Source: Nymphalis io (Eukaryota; Arthropoda; Insecta; Lepidoptera; Nymphalidae). Taken from it: DNA of 64,000 bases. A program made the position numbers and the translations under genes. The first letter of the stretch is position 1. Each line of letters opens with the position of its first letter. Positions 32,754 through 46,900 of this stretch are shown one piece after another. Below the pieces are notes generated by a model, which did no database searches, had not been told where the DNA came from, and saw nothing but the letters and a program-made list of their open reading frames with translations. The stretch is from positions 4,092,001 through 4,156,000 of the forward strand of contig NC_065914.1 in assembly GCF_905147045.1 (NCBI RefSeq), written 5' to 3'.

Positions 32754-32966
32754 TTATAATTGACATTTTAATTCAGTATCAACTGGTATTATTTTCACTG
32801 TAGCGCAAGGTTTTCTCCTCCTCCTAACGATCATCACAAACAGACATATTGACGATACTGTTAGTGTTATCAAGCAAAACACCGTTAGACCGAGCTGAGC
32901 TGCCGCGGTAGAATACGTCCCGTGGTATACCAGCGACTGGAGACTCTTTGGTAGCTCTTCTACTGA
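32754..32966 (-). CDS. CD36-family gene terminal exon (C-terminal membrane segment)
   Basis: Acceptor ATTTTTAG. Encodes SVEELPKSLQSLVYHGTYST, a hydrophobic membrane segment (about 25 residues), the basic stop-transfer run RRRRK and a ~20-residue cytosolic tail ending ELKCQL. Stop TAA at 32754-32756. Confidence 0.93.
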   Translation of the reverse strand, partial: SVEELPKSLQSLVYHGTYSTAAAQLGLTVFCLITLTVSSICLFVMIVRRRRKPCATVKIIPVDTELKCQL

Positions 32967-35900
32967 CTAAAAATTAAAAAAAATATGTATTATTATTTAT
33001 TTAATTAATTGTTTATGTGTTATAATTATAACAAATTTATTAAATTTAATTTAAGTACTAAGTTAATAATTACCATTTCAATCCAGGCTATGGGCAGCAC
33101 TGTGCCCTGTTTCAAAAAGCCGAGGGCTCCAAATGCGTCTGATTTTTGGACTTGAATGTTCAGTTGTAGACTAAAAAACAACAATAAGAATATAATATAA
33201 CAAACATTTCCAGTTTAATTTGATTACACACTTTCCAATCATTTAGTTAAGAGGGTAACCGAAGTTAGGGACCTAGGAGTGCTTCTAGATTCTAATTTAT
33301 TATTTGACAGGCATGTGAATAAAATTATCGCAAAGCCTTACAGTACGTTGGGTTTCATATTTCGCCAGGGAAATGACTTTAAAAATAGTAATATATTTAA
33401 TTTTGTCGATTCAATGTACCTAGTCAACAATATTTATATCAAGTGTTCGCATTCCATTGCCCGCTCAAAACATAACTTTTATGTCCCAATGTGTAGAACG
33501 AACTATGCTAAAAAACGCTTTTTGGTAAGAGCATGTGACAATTATAATAAACGCTACTCTAATATAGATCTTTAAGGAAAATTTATTTAAGTTCTTAGAA
33601 GCCTTAAAAAACTGTATTTGTCATTAATATTCCTATGGTTTTATTTGTTCTGCTTTTTAAATTACGTTTTAAATACTTGACTTTATATATTTTAATTAAT
33701 TGTTAAATAACTTGTTACTGTTAGGTTCACTCCATGTCTGAATATAAAAGTGGAAACTTTGTTGGCTTATGTGAGACTTATTTTGTTACCAAATGTTTAT
33801 GTATTATATTATGCTGTATGTATCCCTTAAATAAATTTCAGTACATTATATCCAAAAATATTGTATTATAAGCAGATTATATCAATCTTTCCGAACGTCA
33901 TACGTCAAGCTGTCAGATTGGTTTTAAAAAGTTTAAAATACACTTTTGGCGGGAGGCAGCGCGAAATATGGTCAGGCATATCACTAATATCAAATTTTAT
34001 AATAATAATCTATAAACCAGATTTTAATAAAAGTATTAAGTCAATAGTTCTTATATTTTTCCAATAAATTTTAAAAATAAAATTCATTTTGTTTTGCTTA
34101 AAGTATTAATACGCTAAAGTCTCATTTGTGTTCATGTTGACAACGCTTTATCGAAGATGTGACCGTTACATATATGTTGCAACTTTACACGTGTAGTTAT
34201 AACGTAATTTTCGAAAGTTATCTCCGTTATATTAGTACCTGCAACGTTATTTGCGACTCGCGTAATCGCTTAAACACACAATTTTTATTTAATATTCTTT
34301 GGGAACTTATTTAATTTTACACGTTGAAAAGTACGATGTTTATATATGGGAACAATTTAAAATGTAACGGATACTGACTGTATGCACAAAAAAAAAGTCT
34401 GGAGTCTGGAATTTGGTAGTGTGTGTACTCCCGTGCCTAGGAAAGCTCGTAAAGCCGTTGGTCCTGCGCCTGAACTCTTTCCGTTCGTGTCGGATTGCAG
34501 TCTCATCGGATTTTGAGAGTTAGGGAATAGGCTATAATATGTCCTGCGCATTCTATTCTCTCTTGAGATTTCGTCGCCATGGCCGAATATATATATATAT
34601 GTACATCTATGATCATTTTTCAAATGTTCTATTCTTTAACAACGATAAGCGACAAGGCTTTTTGTGCTACAATTTTTTGTTGACTTTTATTACCTCACCG
34701 CATTCCTGCAGTTCTTACTGTATACCACAATTGAGAAAGGGTGTAAAGAAAAATTACGAAACTTTTATACAATTTTGCATAGGAAAATTCAGTTCAAAGT
34801 TATAAATAAAATAACATAAAAATGTAAATTAAAAAAAAAAATTGCCTACGGGAAAAAAAATCACGAAGCGTTTCTAATCTTTACATTTCTTTTACTTAGA
34901 AAATGATTTTATTTACATAATATAGGTCTCTCATTAGGGTTTTTTGGCGTTCATTACATTCTGTTTCCATGGATAACCACATCTACTTCCGCCTGTCACC
35001 CATACTTCAATTATTTTTGTTTCTTTAATAAGACGTTCCAGCGCTATTGGTCTACGGAAACTATATTATGTATATATATAATATATAATATAAACGCCCT
35101 TAGACATTGGCATTGTAAGAAATGTCAACCATCGCTTATAGCCAATGCGCCACCAACCTTGGGAACTAAGATTTTATGTCTCTTGTGCCTGGGGCTCACT
35201 CACCCTTCAAACCGGAACACAACAATATCAAGTACTGCTGTTTTGCGGTAGAATATCTGATGAGTGGGTGGTACCTACCCAGACGAGCTTGCACAAAGCC
35301 CTACCACCAGTAGTTTATACGTATATATACTATAAATGTAATAATAATACATAAATGTATGATATAATAAAAACTGTTAAAATTTGCTTAAGTACCTAGA
35401 TTTTCCACTCAAGGCGATCCCCAACGTTGGATGAATGTCTAAATAAGATTCATGCATGTCTGAATCTGGGTTCAGACCGGTTATTCGCGTCCGTAGAATC
35501 TCATCACCTCTGTGGAAATGCGGAAATGATGCAAAGGCTGGTGCTCCTGAAACATCATCATCAATGTAATCATGGAATGTAGTTGATAATAAAGCGTTTG
35601 TATATTTTATCTCAGTTATATTGATATGATTCTTTTTTTTAAAGTTTTAAATCGTAATAAAGAAATTACGCCAGTCTGTGTATTTAAAACTAGTTTCCGA
35701 CCGCGGTATCACCTGCGTGTGAGGGGGATGGCGGGGTCCTGCAGGTGATACGGTACTGTATGTTATTTTTTGTACCCTTTACATTTATATGCAAATTTTG
35801 CATAAACGGCGTAGGTTAGACGTTTAAACGTAACAAACAAACGAACAAAGAAGTATTCTTACTAATATTATTATCATTAATAACAATAGTAAGGATAGGT

Positions 35901-37858
35901 AGGTAGACTGGCAAATGGTGCACCTGATGATTAGTGGTCATCACCGCTCATAGACATTGACACTATAAAAATATTAATATCCCTTACATCGCCAACGCCC
36001 CTTGATGATCTTGGGAACTAAGATGTTATGCCCCTTGCCTGTAGTTGAACTAGCTTTACCACCAAGTAAAATATAATAATTGTATGTTTCGAGTGGAAGT
36101 CCACGATGAAGGACGCCATGCGATGGACCGACCCAATAAAAGTGTGTTGGCGGCCCTTTGAATGAATGCACCAGGCTCACCACTAACAGGGATATATGGC
36201 GTAGGCTCGTGAGGCGAATAACATCTGCGCGATAACATAATACTTCATGGCGACCACGACCGCTCTGACAGGAGTGTCACGACGAAGAAGAAGAATGTTT
36301 TGAGTCTTACGCGTGTGCGTGAACTTACCCATAGCGCATTCAGTGACGTTAATAATACCCCGTGGGGGGCATTCCCCACTGTCTATTTCACAGTAGCACT
36401 GATTCGTTGGGTTGTTTTCAGGATCATCGAAGACATTTTCAGGCATTCCATATCGCATTAATTTTATACCGTCTCCTATCTAAACAAAAAATATTTATTA
36501 TTATTATATTAGTATATGTGTTTTGTTGCCCTTTATAAAAAAGTCTTATTTTTTTTTTAAATTTAATATCTAATGGTAACTAATTTAAATGTCAATTTGA
36601 CAGTTATCAACTTGTCATAGTGCTATAGTCAACTGTCAAGTTAAGTTTCCATTGTATATGTCTGAGTATAGACGTATAGAAAGGACATAAGTATTGGCTA
36701 TAGAGGCCATTTTGTAAAGCCACTGTTTAGTTATTGTAAAGCAAAACCAAAGTGGCTCGGTAGTGATCTTTTCATATTGCAACAATTATAAGAAATCATA
36801 TAATATAGCCAATATTTAAAACTTTGAACAACTACAAAAAAAAAACTTACTTCAACATCCTTGATGTACTTAAATGGCAGACGACGGCACAAATTCGGAT
36901 AGAAAACGTACAGAGTAGAATTTTTATCGAGTAGAGATGGCGGGAAAATCGTTCCATCCGATGCTTCTATGCTGAAATAGTAATTATAGTTTTATTTATT
37001 ATCTGTAGTCAGATGTGAATTTTCAAATCTTCTAAGTATAGGCTTTTGTATAGACGGCGTAATAGTATTAAAAAAAGCTACGTTTTCACGTAATAATATT
37101 AACTAGCGTTTGCAAAGTGATACAAATTCACCCATAACTGTTAAGAAATTGCGGGAAACATATATATGAATTGATTTTTAAAGATTTTTGTCTACTGTTA
37201 TGTAGCCAAACAAAAACAAAATCGGTTGGCAAACAGAATAAAAAAATTAACTGATCAGTTTTGTATTTGCCAATTTATAATAATGGCCTCCAGACCGATT
37301 TCGACCACGGCGGCCAATCTCAAGAGAGATTAGCCAACAACGCAGGAAATATTATAGTCCACAAGTGTGTGCGCAAACGCAGGTGCACTCTCTATTCCCT
37401 AACTCTCATAATCCGATGGGACGGCAATCCGACACGACCGGAAATAGTTCAGGCGCAGGACCAACGGCTTTACGTGCTTTCTGAGGCACGGGAGTGTACA
37501 CACTTCTAACTTCCAGACTCCGAGCTGCTACTGACCTCCGGGTCTGTGGACTAACATCATGCCACTACACCAACGAGGCAGTCAATTTATAACATATAGA
37601 AAATGGTAATATACTTGTATATATAATTTTAATCAATGAACATAAATATTTGTAGATATTAAATACAATTTATGAATAACACGCAATTTAGTATTTAAAG
37701 TAAATTTATTATTATCTTTTGCGATAAACTTTGGACCTTATTATATGAATGTATTTCTCATTCAGATATAGTGGTTATATAACAATTAACACAAATAATC
37801 ATACAAATATTGCAGTTTTGTTTGTATGGTGGTAGGGCTTTGTACAAGTGTTACAGTG

Positions 37859-37921
<63 letters not shown>

Positions 37922-40900
37922 ATGGGTGATTTGGTCAGTCCGGTCAGATAGTTCATTTGCAAATCTGCCCAAATATTGAAAATACAAACAAGTTCGTTAT
38001 TTTAGGATCAACGAAAATACAATGTTCTAATCTGATTGATATGGAATGTTCGTATTATTTTAGTTTATTGTTTTAGGTCTGATGAGCTGTGTTACAACAA
38101 TTAAAATATGTTAAAATGTTCATTACATGTCTCTAAAATATCTACAGAAAATTCAGTGACAACCTATATCTTTTAATATAAAACAAAATCAAGTCAAAGT
38201 AATCTAAAAAACAAACAAACAAAACAAATTTTAATTATATAACAAAAAAAATCATTCCATTTATAAAAACAAAAGAAAATTTACGATAACTTCAGTTTAT
38301 ATTAAGTGTCACAGAGTGTAAATATCATCAAAATAAATAACAATTTTACATAGATTACATTTTACATTTTGCAATTCATATCAGTTTTGCAGTATTCTCC
38401 AGATTTTTTTAAAAAAACTTCCAAAGTTCCATAAATAATTTAACATTTAAAACGCCATATTTTTACAAACCCATTATTTTGCGAGCTTTTCCGCGAGAAC
38501 TAAGTGTCTGTTTAAAATTCGACCCCATAAATAATTTCATCCCCTATTTTCGTCATTTTTAAATAGGGCCAAAAAGGTAGTATACCTTTTCAAACAAAAA
38601 AATAATTTTCCAAATCGACTCATAAATGACGGAGTTCTGAGGTCCGAGTTCTTCTAACAAACATAAAAGTAAATATTAAAAAAAATATTGAAACCTTCTT
38701 CTATTTTTGAAAACGGTGAAAAACACGGTTGTGTAATATAGAAAAGTGATATGCGACATTAACTATAATAATTATAGCACTTAAAGGATAGACACACGTA
38801 TCAAAATAGCGTATCATCGTAATACCATACTTATACATCATTTACAACATTTAAAGAACTCGCTCATTACGAAGTGAATTCTTATCAAAAACTAATATGA
38901 CCATTGGTAACCGAAGATTCGAATCGCAAGCCTCTTTGATTTTTCACGTGCTTAATTTGTGTTTATAATTCATCTCTGTATCATTGTTAATATTAGCCTT
39001 TTGTTTTGTTTATTTAACAATACACTATTAACGCGCGTAACACGAGTTTTACATCTTTATAAAAAATAACTCTGACGGCTGACACTGAATCTGAAGCTAG
39101 TCTGCCGGATATCTCCCCCGCTCCCGGCACGCATTTCCCGTTAATTGGAATCGGTTGGTAGAAAAAATTTTTACGCACACGTACGCTTGGCACGCGCCTT
39201 AATATAATTAATATAAGTAACCATTAATTCTCATGTTATATTGTGTCGATTATATTATATTACTGTTTAATCAGAGATTGTACTGCGTCGAATAATATAG
39301 TGAATTTTTGATTGCGTGGCTTGATATCCTTTTAACCCTGAAATTAAGTAGTGAATCTCATGTAGTATTACACGAGTTATTTGTCAGTTAGCTGACATAG
39401 ACCTTACTTATCTCATAAAAGATATCGTGATGAGATCATAGACAATTCTTAGGATTTTTTATAGTTTTGACATATTTCTAATAATCTAGTACCTGGGGAT
39501 GAATTTGCCCACCATTGACCAGAATCGTGGTATATGATCTAAGCCTTTTCTGTAGTATAGGAAACCTATGGAAGATTTATTACTAGCTGTTTCTTACAGA
39601 ATAGAAGAAGTAGTATCGAAATTTGAAAGTATGAAAAAAATGTATGGAAAAAACCTGCTTTGTGTGGGTTGAATTGCAACTGAACTTTAAGACAGACCAG
39701 AGATTGTTAACTGGATTAAATAGAAGCTTGTTTTTTATCTTATCTCATCTTCCTTTTATATGGTTTAATTTCATAACGTTGGCTCACCTATTGCACTCGG
39801 GACTTCCCCAGTAAGATAGCGTCGGCTCTCCATTGAACTTTTCAAGTATGTTCATTCTGTTCTTTTCATTCTCTCCCGTGTTTATTGTGAAACGATCAGA
39901 TCCGGTGCCATTTTTCTATAAAAAAAAGTTTAAAATAAAGTAATATTCATAATCTAGACATTTTTTCGTCGGGCCACCTGATGACGCCTAAAAGTTAATT
40001 TTTTTAAACTTAATGAAATTTAGTCCTACCGTCTATTCGAAATGTAGATTCTACTGGGAAGAATCGGAAAGAAACTCTTACTGTTTTTATTGATCAATAG
40101 ACTACATACGTATAGAGTATACATATATATAAATTTAAGTGCGATGTTTGTTTTAATCTGTCATGCTCTCACACATATATATTCGTGTGTAGAATAGCAC
40201 GTGTTTATTCAGACACGTGCGTATATACATTCAACTCTGTTCATTTTATTACGATCGTTAGATAATAAATGTTTTGCTTCATTATCCTTAATTAAATGTT
40301 TTTAAAACTTAAACCATAAGATGCTAGTATATAGTATTATTATATAATTATATAAGTAATTGCGCTTCATAGTTTCACCAGCTTCGAATTACGATATGAC
40401 GAGCCGGTTGGCGTGGTTGATAGATACCTTTTATTTTGTCTTTCACGCCAAAGGTTGTTCGATTCCCACTCAGGACAGACATTTGTGTGCATGAACATGT
40501 ATATTTGTCCTGAGTCTGGGTGTAATTATCTATATAAGTATGTATTTACAAAAGAAAAGTAGTATATCTAGTATATCAGTTGTCTGGTTTCCATATCACA
40601 AGCTCTGTTTAATTTGGGATCAGATGGCCGTGTGGGAATAACGTCCCAGGATATTATTATTATTAAATTTAGACTTGGCATGGTAAGCGCGAATTTCATG
40701 TTATTGTTAGCTATATATGTATAATAACATTATCTAAAACATATACAGTATATCTATGTATATTATATTTTTTATGTTTATTGCATAAGGTTTTATTTTT
40801 ACAGAATGGACTTATTTCGGATAACATAAAGTCGAGTTTCGCTTGTTCCGACGAGTTGTTTTAGTGCCTTATGTATTTTGAACTTCCCGAAGTTAGTTCT

Positions 40901-43900
40901 TCAAATAATAACTGTCTATGCTTGTAAGCGTAACTCTTGTTTTTTAATTATCTTACAAATATAAAAAAAAAGTTCGATCTCAATGTATTATTTAATAGTG
41001 TAAGCAATTCTTATTATATCTTAGTTTTTTAAATTAATGGAAATGTCTTCAAATTTCTACACACGTCTCTGTTTTCTGCCAGTCTTGGTTATTGCGTTCC
41101 TGCTGTATCAGTGATGACGTCACTCCACCTCTTGTTTTGTCTAGATCAATTTCTTATCCTTGTAAAAAAAAAGTTACTTACAGTTACTAGAAGGCCGAAT
41201 TTTTCAAAATTTAAAAGTCCTTGAATGCTTAAAAATGGCTTCGCGATATCAATTATGCTGTCGTCGTAGCCCCAAAGAAATCTGAAATGTAACATCAATT
41301 GAATAAAATGATATTTCAAGCATTTTTTATCTGTAATACCAGAGGACTTGCAGGTGAGGAATATAAATTATTCCTGCAACGCACCTCTATGTTTAACAAT
41401 TTAAGCAATGGCGCCCTTAGTATGACTTATTTTGTGCGCGGAGTCTAGAGGTAAGGAAGAATATCTTAAGGGACTTTGTCCAAACAAGTGTGCCGAAATG
41501 TATGAAGTATGGGTTCTATAAATTACCAGAAAGGTACTATTGTAGCTAAAGGGTAGACTTGACAGGGCTTTGTGCAAGCCCGTCTGGGTACCACTTACTC
41601 ACCACATATTCTACCGCCAAACAGCAATACTTAGCATTGATAGCACATGAGTGAGCCAGAGTAACCACAGTCTTAATTCACATTACACCTTAGCTCCCAA
41701 GATGATTGATTTCATATATATTTCCCTAGCCACCCTTAGTGCATTTAAGGCATGGGTCTACGGAGTTATGGGCCCCACATGCCATGCGTGTCATTGTTAT
41801 TTTGGTTACCTAAAGTGACTGACTTCTGCATTGTCACCTTTTCATACCCTGAGACATTTAACATCGGCCAATTGATCCTAGTACCAGGCATTTTTCTTTC
41901 CTAAAATATATTTTTAATAAAACACCGTGCAGTCAATCAATATGGCCTTTAGCACAATTGCTCTATCTGCGTTACAAAGTGCAACATTTGATTGATAAAT
42001 GTCCGATAACATTGTCCTGTTGAAAGTTGCAATTGATTGATATAATATTTAAATAGTATGAATTAAAATTAATTTGATCGAAGTACAGCGCAGCAATTGG
42101 AAAGTCATATCATCAATTTTTTTCAAACGTGAAAACTTCGAAAGATATGGAATTTGGGGGGGGGGGGGAAATGCGGACTATGTGGGATTCTTAGCCAAAA
42201 GCCATCGCAGAGCTGGCCTGGACACGATCTACTATACCAGCTGATAAGCTTAGAGATGGACTTAACCAAAAATATGAATACATTTATTTATTAGCAACAA
42301 AATATTAATGATTATTTTTATTCTTGACATCTTGATAAGCCTTGTTTGTGTGCTGCTTAAACTAACAAACATAAACTCTAGACAAACTAACATATGTGTA
42401 TTTAAAACTCACACATAAAAAGAAAAACAAAAAAAAAAACAAAATAATATACAGGTAAGCTTTCACTAAATAAATCAAAACAAAGCTATTAACAGACATA
42501 CTTACAATATTAAATATTCTTACAAAAGTATTATTCGTTATCATATTGAATCGTTTAGCAATTTTTTTTTAATTTATACTTTTCGTTGTAATTTTTTTTA
42601 CAGTGTCAATGTATATGGACGGTAGACCGGCAACCATTTCTCTACCTACCTAATTTAAATGAAGATAAGAAAGAACTATCGGTTTATCCAATTAATTTTG
42701 TGATTGTGTTTTGAAAAAAACAAGAAAATTATATATTATTCATACGTAAATGTTTACAGTCATAAAAATGCGATTATTAGTGTCTTGATATTTTGTAATA
42801 TATGCTATGTAAAGTACGGAACAAATAATATATAAAATTGTATACAATGTAAGCAACGTTATCGTAAAAATATTGTATTTAGCCTTGTGTAATATTTGGT
42901 AATATTTTAACACCTCATAATGTAAATAAGGGTAATATATATACAAATAACTGCCTCGTTGGTCTAATGGCTTGATGTAAGGCCGCAGACGCTGTGCAAG
43001 ACAGGAGGTCATGGTTTCAATTCCCAGATTCTTACAGCACCAATGATGATCACCGTATATATATATATACCAGCTGGTAACCGCGACTTGAAAACTTATT
43101 CATTCTGTTACTCCATTTTCATCGTCCACGCTAGTTTTTTGATGAAATTTATTCAATGTACAAAAAAACAGTTTCACTGATTTATTATATGTATAGATAA
43201 ATAAAGAAAAAATATTATAGTTACCTTTGCACCGGCAGTTTCAGAAAGGCATCTTTATGATTAGCGACTGATGATAGCGTTGTAGCTAACGCGAGCTGAA
43301 CTATGTATGACAGGCTTGACGCTTTGGCGAGGACACCCTAAAAAAAAAAAAAAACAGCTTAAAACTTAACATTAAGATAAAGGCCTTCTTTACCAGAAGC
43401 GGATGTTTAGTTGAACCATTTCTCTCTTTCTGTCATCATTCATTTCACATACGAAAGAAGAAGACACAACATTAACTAATCTCCCGCTAAAAACACTTAC
43501 AGGTATATATGTGTTATTAATTTCATAAAAACTCAATAGCATTGTTTTTAGTATCTTAAGAACTATCTTTGTATTAAATTTGTTTGGTACAATCAGTGTG
43601 AAGTCGCCATTATATTTATAGATTGTTTAAAAGAGTTACAAAAATGCTTAATTGATAAACATTAACTAAACTAAAATCTATATTTAGTCAGAATCAAGAC
43701 TACCACAAAATGGCTTCAATTTATGCCCATCACCAAAAAATGGTAACCAATGCAATACTAGTGCTTCCAATGCCATAAAAACATACAAATCTACTCTGTG
43801 TATTGTTTTCATTTAAATTGTTTTTGTTTTTAAACATTTCTTGTTAATACTTGTTGACTTTCAGCCAGGTTATGGATTTATTGTATTTGATTGTCAAACT

Positions 43901-46900
43901 TTTGGCAGTAGATTCAGAACCGGTTGTTGCTTTACATATAGTAGAATTCTAGAAGAAAGTTCAAAAGTGCTTCATTTTATCACTAAAAAAACCTACAAAG
44001 GTAAGGCATTGTTCTTGTTTGGAAGTCCTCACTATAATATTGCATTGGTATCATTTTAAAATGACCGAATGATTCTTAACCGATGATCGTGGGTTCAAAC
44101 CCGGGCAAGCACCTGTCAATTTTCATGTGCTTAATTTGTGTTGTTGTGTTTATTCTACGCATTGGAGCAGCGTGATGGAATAAGCTCCAAACCTTCTCCT
44201 CAAAAGGGAGAGGAGGCCTTAGCCCAGCCGTGGGACATTAACAGGTTGTTACTATACTGTACTGATAAAAAGAAATATGGATCTCGTGTTGAATGAAGAA
44301 CCAGCCATCACTAATTCCATAAGTTGTGCGATAATTTACATCAATAACAAAATTATGACATTTATTGTTTTGTTAAGGAAAAAGTAGATTTAGTTTCGCG
44401 GTGGACAATCTGACTTCGCGCTGGCGATAGTGGGAAACACCGCGTTCCGTTTATTTATTACGTCATAAGTTATTGATTTTATCAATTATCATTTGGTTGG
44501 TGTATTTGCTTTAGATTTGTGGTTTCTGCGGTGGAACGAGATGCTTTCTGGGCATGGGAATGTAAAAAGTCTTTATACTTCGGGCTGTTACTTCTGAAAC
44601 ACCCAATTACTTTTTGTACCCAGGACCTCACGGTATGCTATGAACTATCTAGAAGACCAACGAATCAGCCGACAGAGTAGAATGGAGTCACTTCATGACA
44701 ATCTGTAGGGTCATAGATCCGACTAAGAATCTTAATCAATCAATCTTAGGAACTAAGATGTTATGTCCCATGCGTCTGTAATTAGGAAGATTAGCTTATT
44801 TTATTATGATCTCAAAAAATCATATTTTAAATATAAAAAATACTGGCGTTTTTTTACGATATTTGCAAAAATGATTTCTTTACAAATTTTTAAAGTTACG
44901 AGTTCTTAAATTCTTTTCTGGAGCGACCGATTGACGCGTGACGTCACATCGCCCAACGTCGCTCGCTCGCCCATACAATTTCACCTAAATTTTCGCGTTA
45001 TTCTTGATTTTATTTATATTTCGGTTAGTATAGAAAAAAAACTTTTATATATTTATTATACAGTACCATAGCATACTAATTTAACAAATAGAACTCAGGA
45101 AAAATACTATTTCTATATATATTATCAACAAAAACAAGTAGATATTTTCGTGATGAGTATTTTAATATGAGTACCTTAGTAGTGAAATTTGCCGTATATA
45201 TACGTTTTTAGTTTTAGGATCAAACATTTAATTTTTACAAGCTATTTATAGGTATTCGTTTGATATAAACATAATTTAGAATTTTAGAATGTTCGTAATA
45301 ACGGCTTTGATAAGTTGAATACCGATAGTGTTGTCATAAGAGTTTGTATCGATGAAAAATGCATTTCAAAGTTTTAATCTTACGTTTATTGTTAATCTTG
45401 AAGATGATTTGTGAACAACGCCGTATCGTTAATGATATAAGTTGAAAAATCATTAATGACTGCGACCCATTGAAATTGATTTTTACCATATTATGTTTCT
45501 TTGAAAGTCAAATACCTAGTCTAATATAGTACTTATGATACAAATGTCATTTAAATAGGCTTATAAGGGGACTTTTGAATCGCCATGTTACAGTATATAA
45601 TTAAACGTAAAGCTGCCACCTGCACTGCTTCTCCGGTTTTTTAATGACATGTGCAAATTAGCATCAATTGATGTTGGCAGACGACAGCACATAGACGTCT
45701 TATACACCCACCGCGCTAATATATGTCGGGAACACGTCGATGAGTATAAACTTGTGTCTGAAATAACAAGTTTTTATTAACCAAAGCCTGAGATTGGGGC
45801 CAACCAAACTTGGTACAAATCAACCTCAATACGACACAAGTTTGCGCGATGACTTCTAAAATGACCATCCACTCATTTTGAGAATACCGCCTCGCACCAA
45901 ATCCAGTATCAGGACGTTAGGCTCCGCGGTCTATTAGACGGTGCAGCCAAATTAGCCTCTAAAAGCTTTGTGTGCTCAACAAGGTAAGTCAGTACTTCAC
46001 GTCAGCTCCTTGCCTAAAATTCTACAAGGCGAAAACTCAGCCCCACATGGAGTACTGCTCTCATCTCTGGGAGAGAGTGATATTATTACTTTGCATCTTC
46101 TATCGCATCTTTTAGGGAGAATGCTCTGAGGAACTGTTTAGATTAATACCATGCGCTGAATTTCGTCACCGGGCATCGTATCTATATTTTAAATTCCATC
46201 CATACCATCTCGATGTTTGGAAATCCACTACTACAGCACTTTTTTCAAAGCATTTCCTGCCATTTCTGCGGAACCATATTACTCGGCGACTTTTCCGAAC
46301 CGTTATGACATAGAAACCTTCAAGAAAAGCCTAAGTATACTCATTCCTTTAAGGCCGACAACGCACCTGCAAGCACGCCGTTGTGCTGTCCTTTGACAAT
46401 GGTAATCACTTTCCATCAGGAAAGCCTCCTGCTTGTTTGCCACTCTTTTAGATAAAAAAGGTTTCTTCCAGGAACAGATTATTTCATTAAAAGTAGGCTC
46501 CTCACATCGCACTAGTATCTACATGAAGAATACGGACTTATTGCCGATCACAGTTATGATCACCTGCATTAACAAAATATTAAAATAAACAATAATAATA
46601 AGGTCACTAATATATTTCGAGTGATTTGCGAAAGAATCCGTAATCACAAGATCGACTTTCGGTAGATTATTTGTTAGTCTGCGTGAAAACACTGCTCGTA
46701 TTTTAGCATAAAAAAATATATCAATAACGAATCGGCGATGTGACGTCACAGTCAAAACTCGGACGGAGCAAGAATTATACGAGAGCGCGTAAATTGATTT
46801 GCTTATGTTATTGTATTATATATTGTGCACATGTTATTATAATCGTGTCAAGATTATTTTAGTAAAAAAAATTTTTTTTTTTTAATTGACCTCTGCCTAA

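Noticed and set aside
35145..35354. 69-codon frame starting MRHQPWELRFYV
   Set aside because: Recurs at 51313 because both are repeat-B copies.
37261..37509. 82-codon frame containing TDFDHGGQSQERLA
   Set aside because: The same peptide recurs at 9070, 30518 and 54005 because these are SINE-C copies. It is repeat translation, not a conserved protein.
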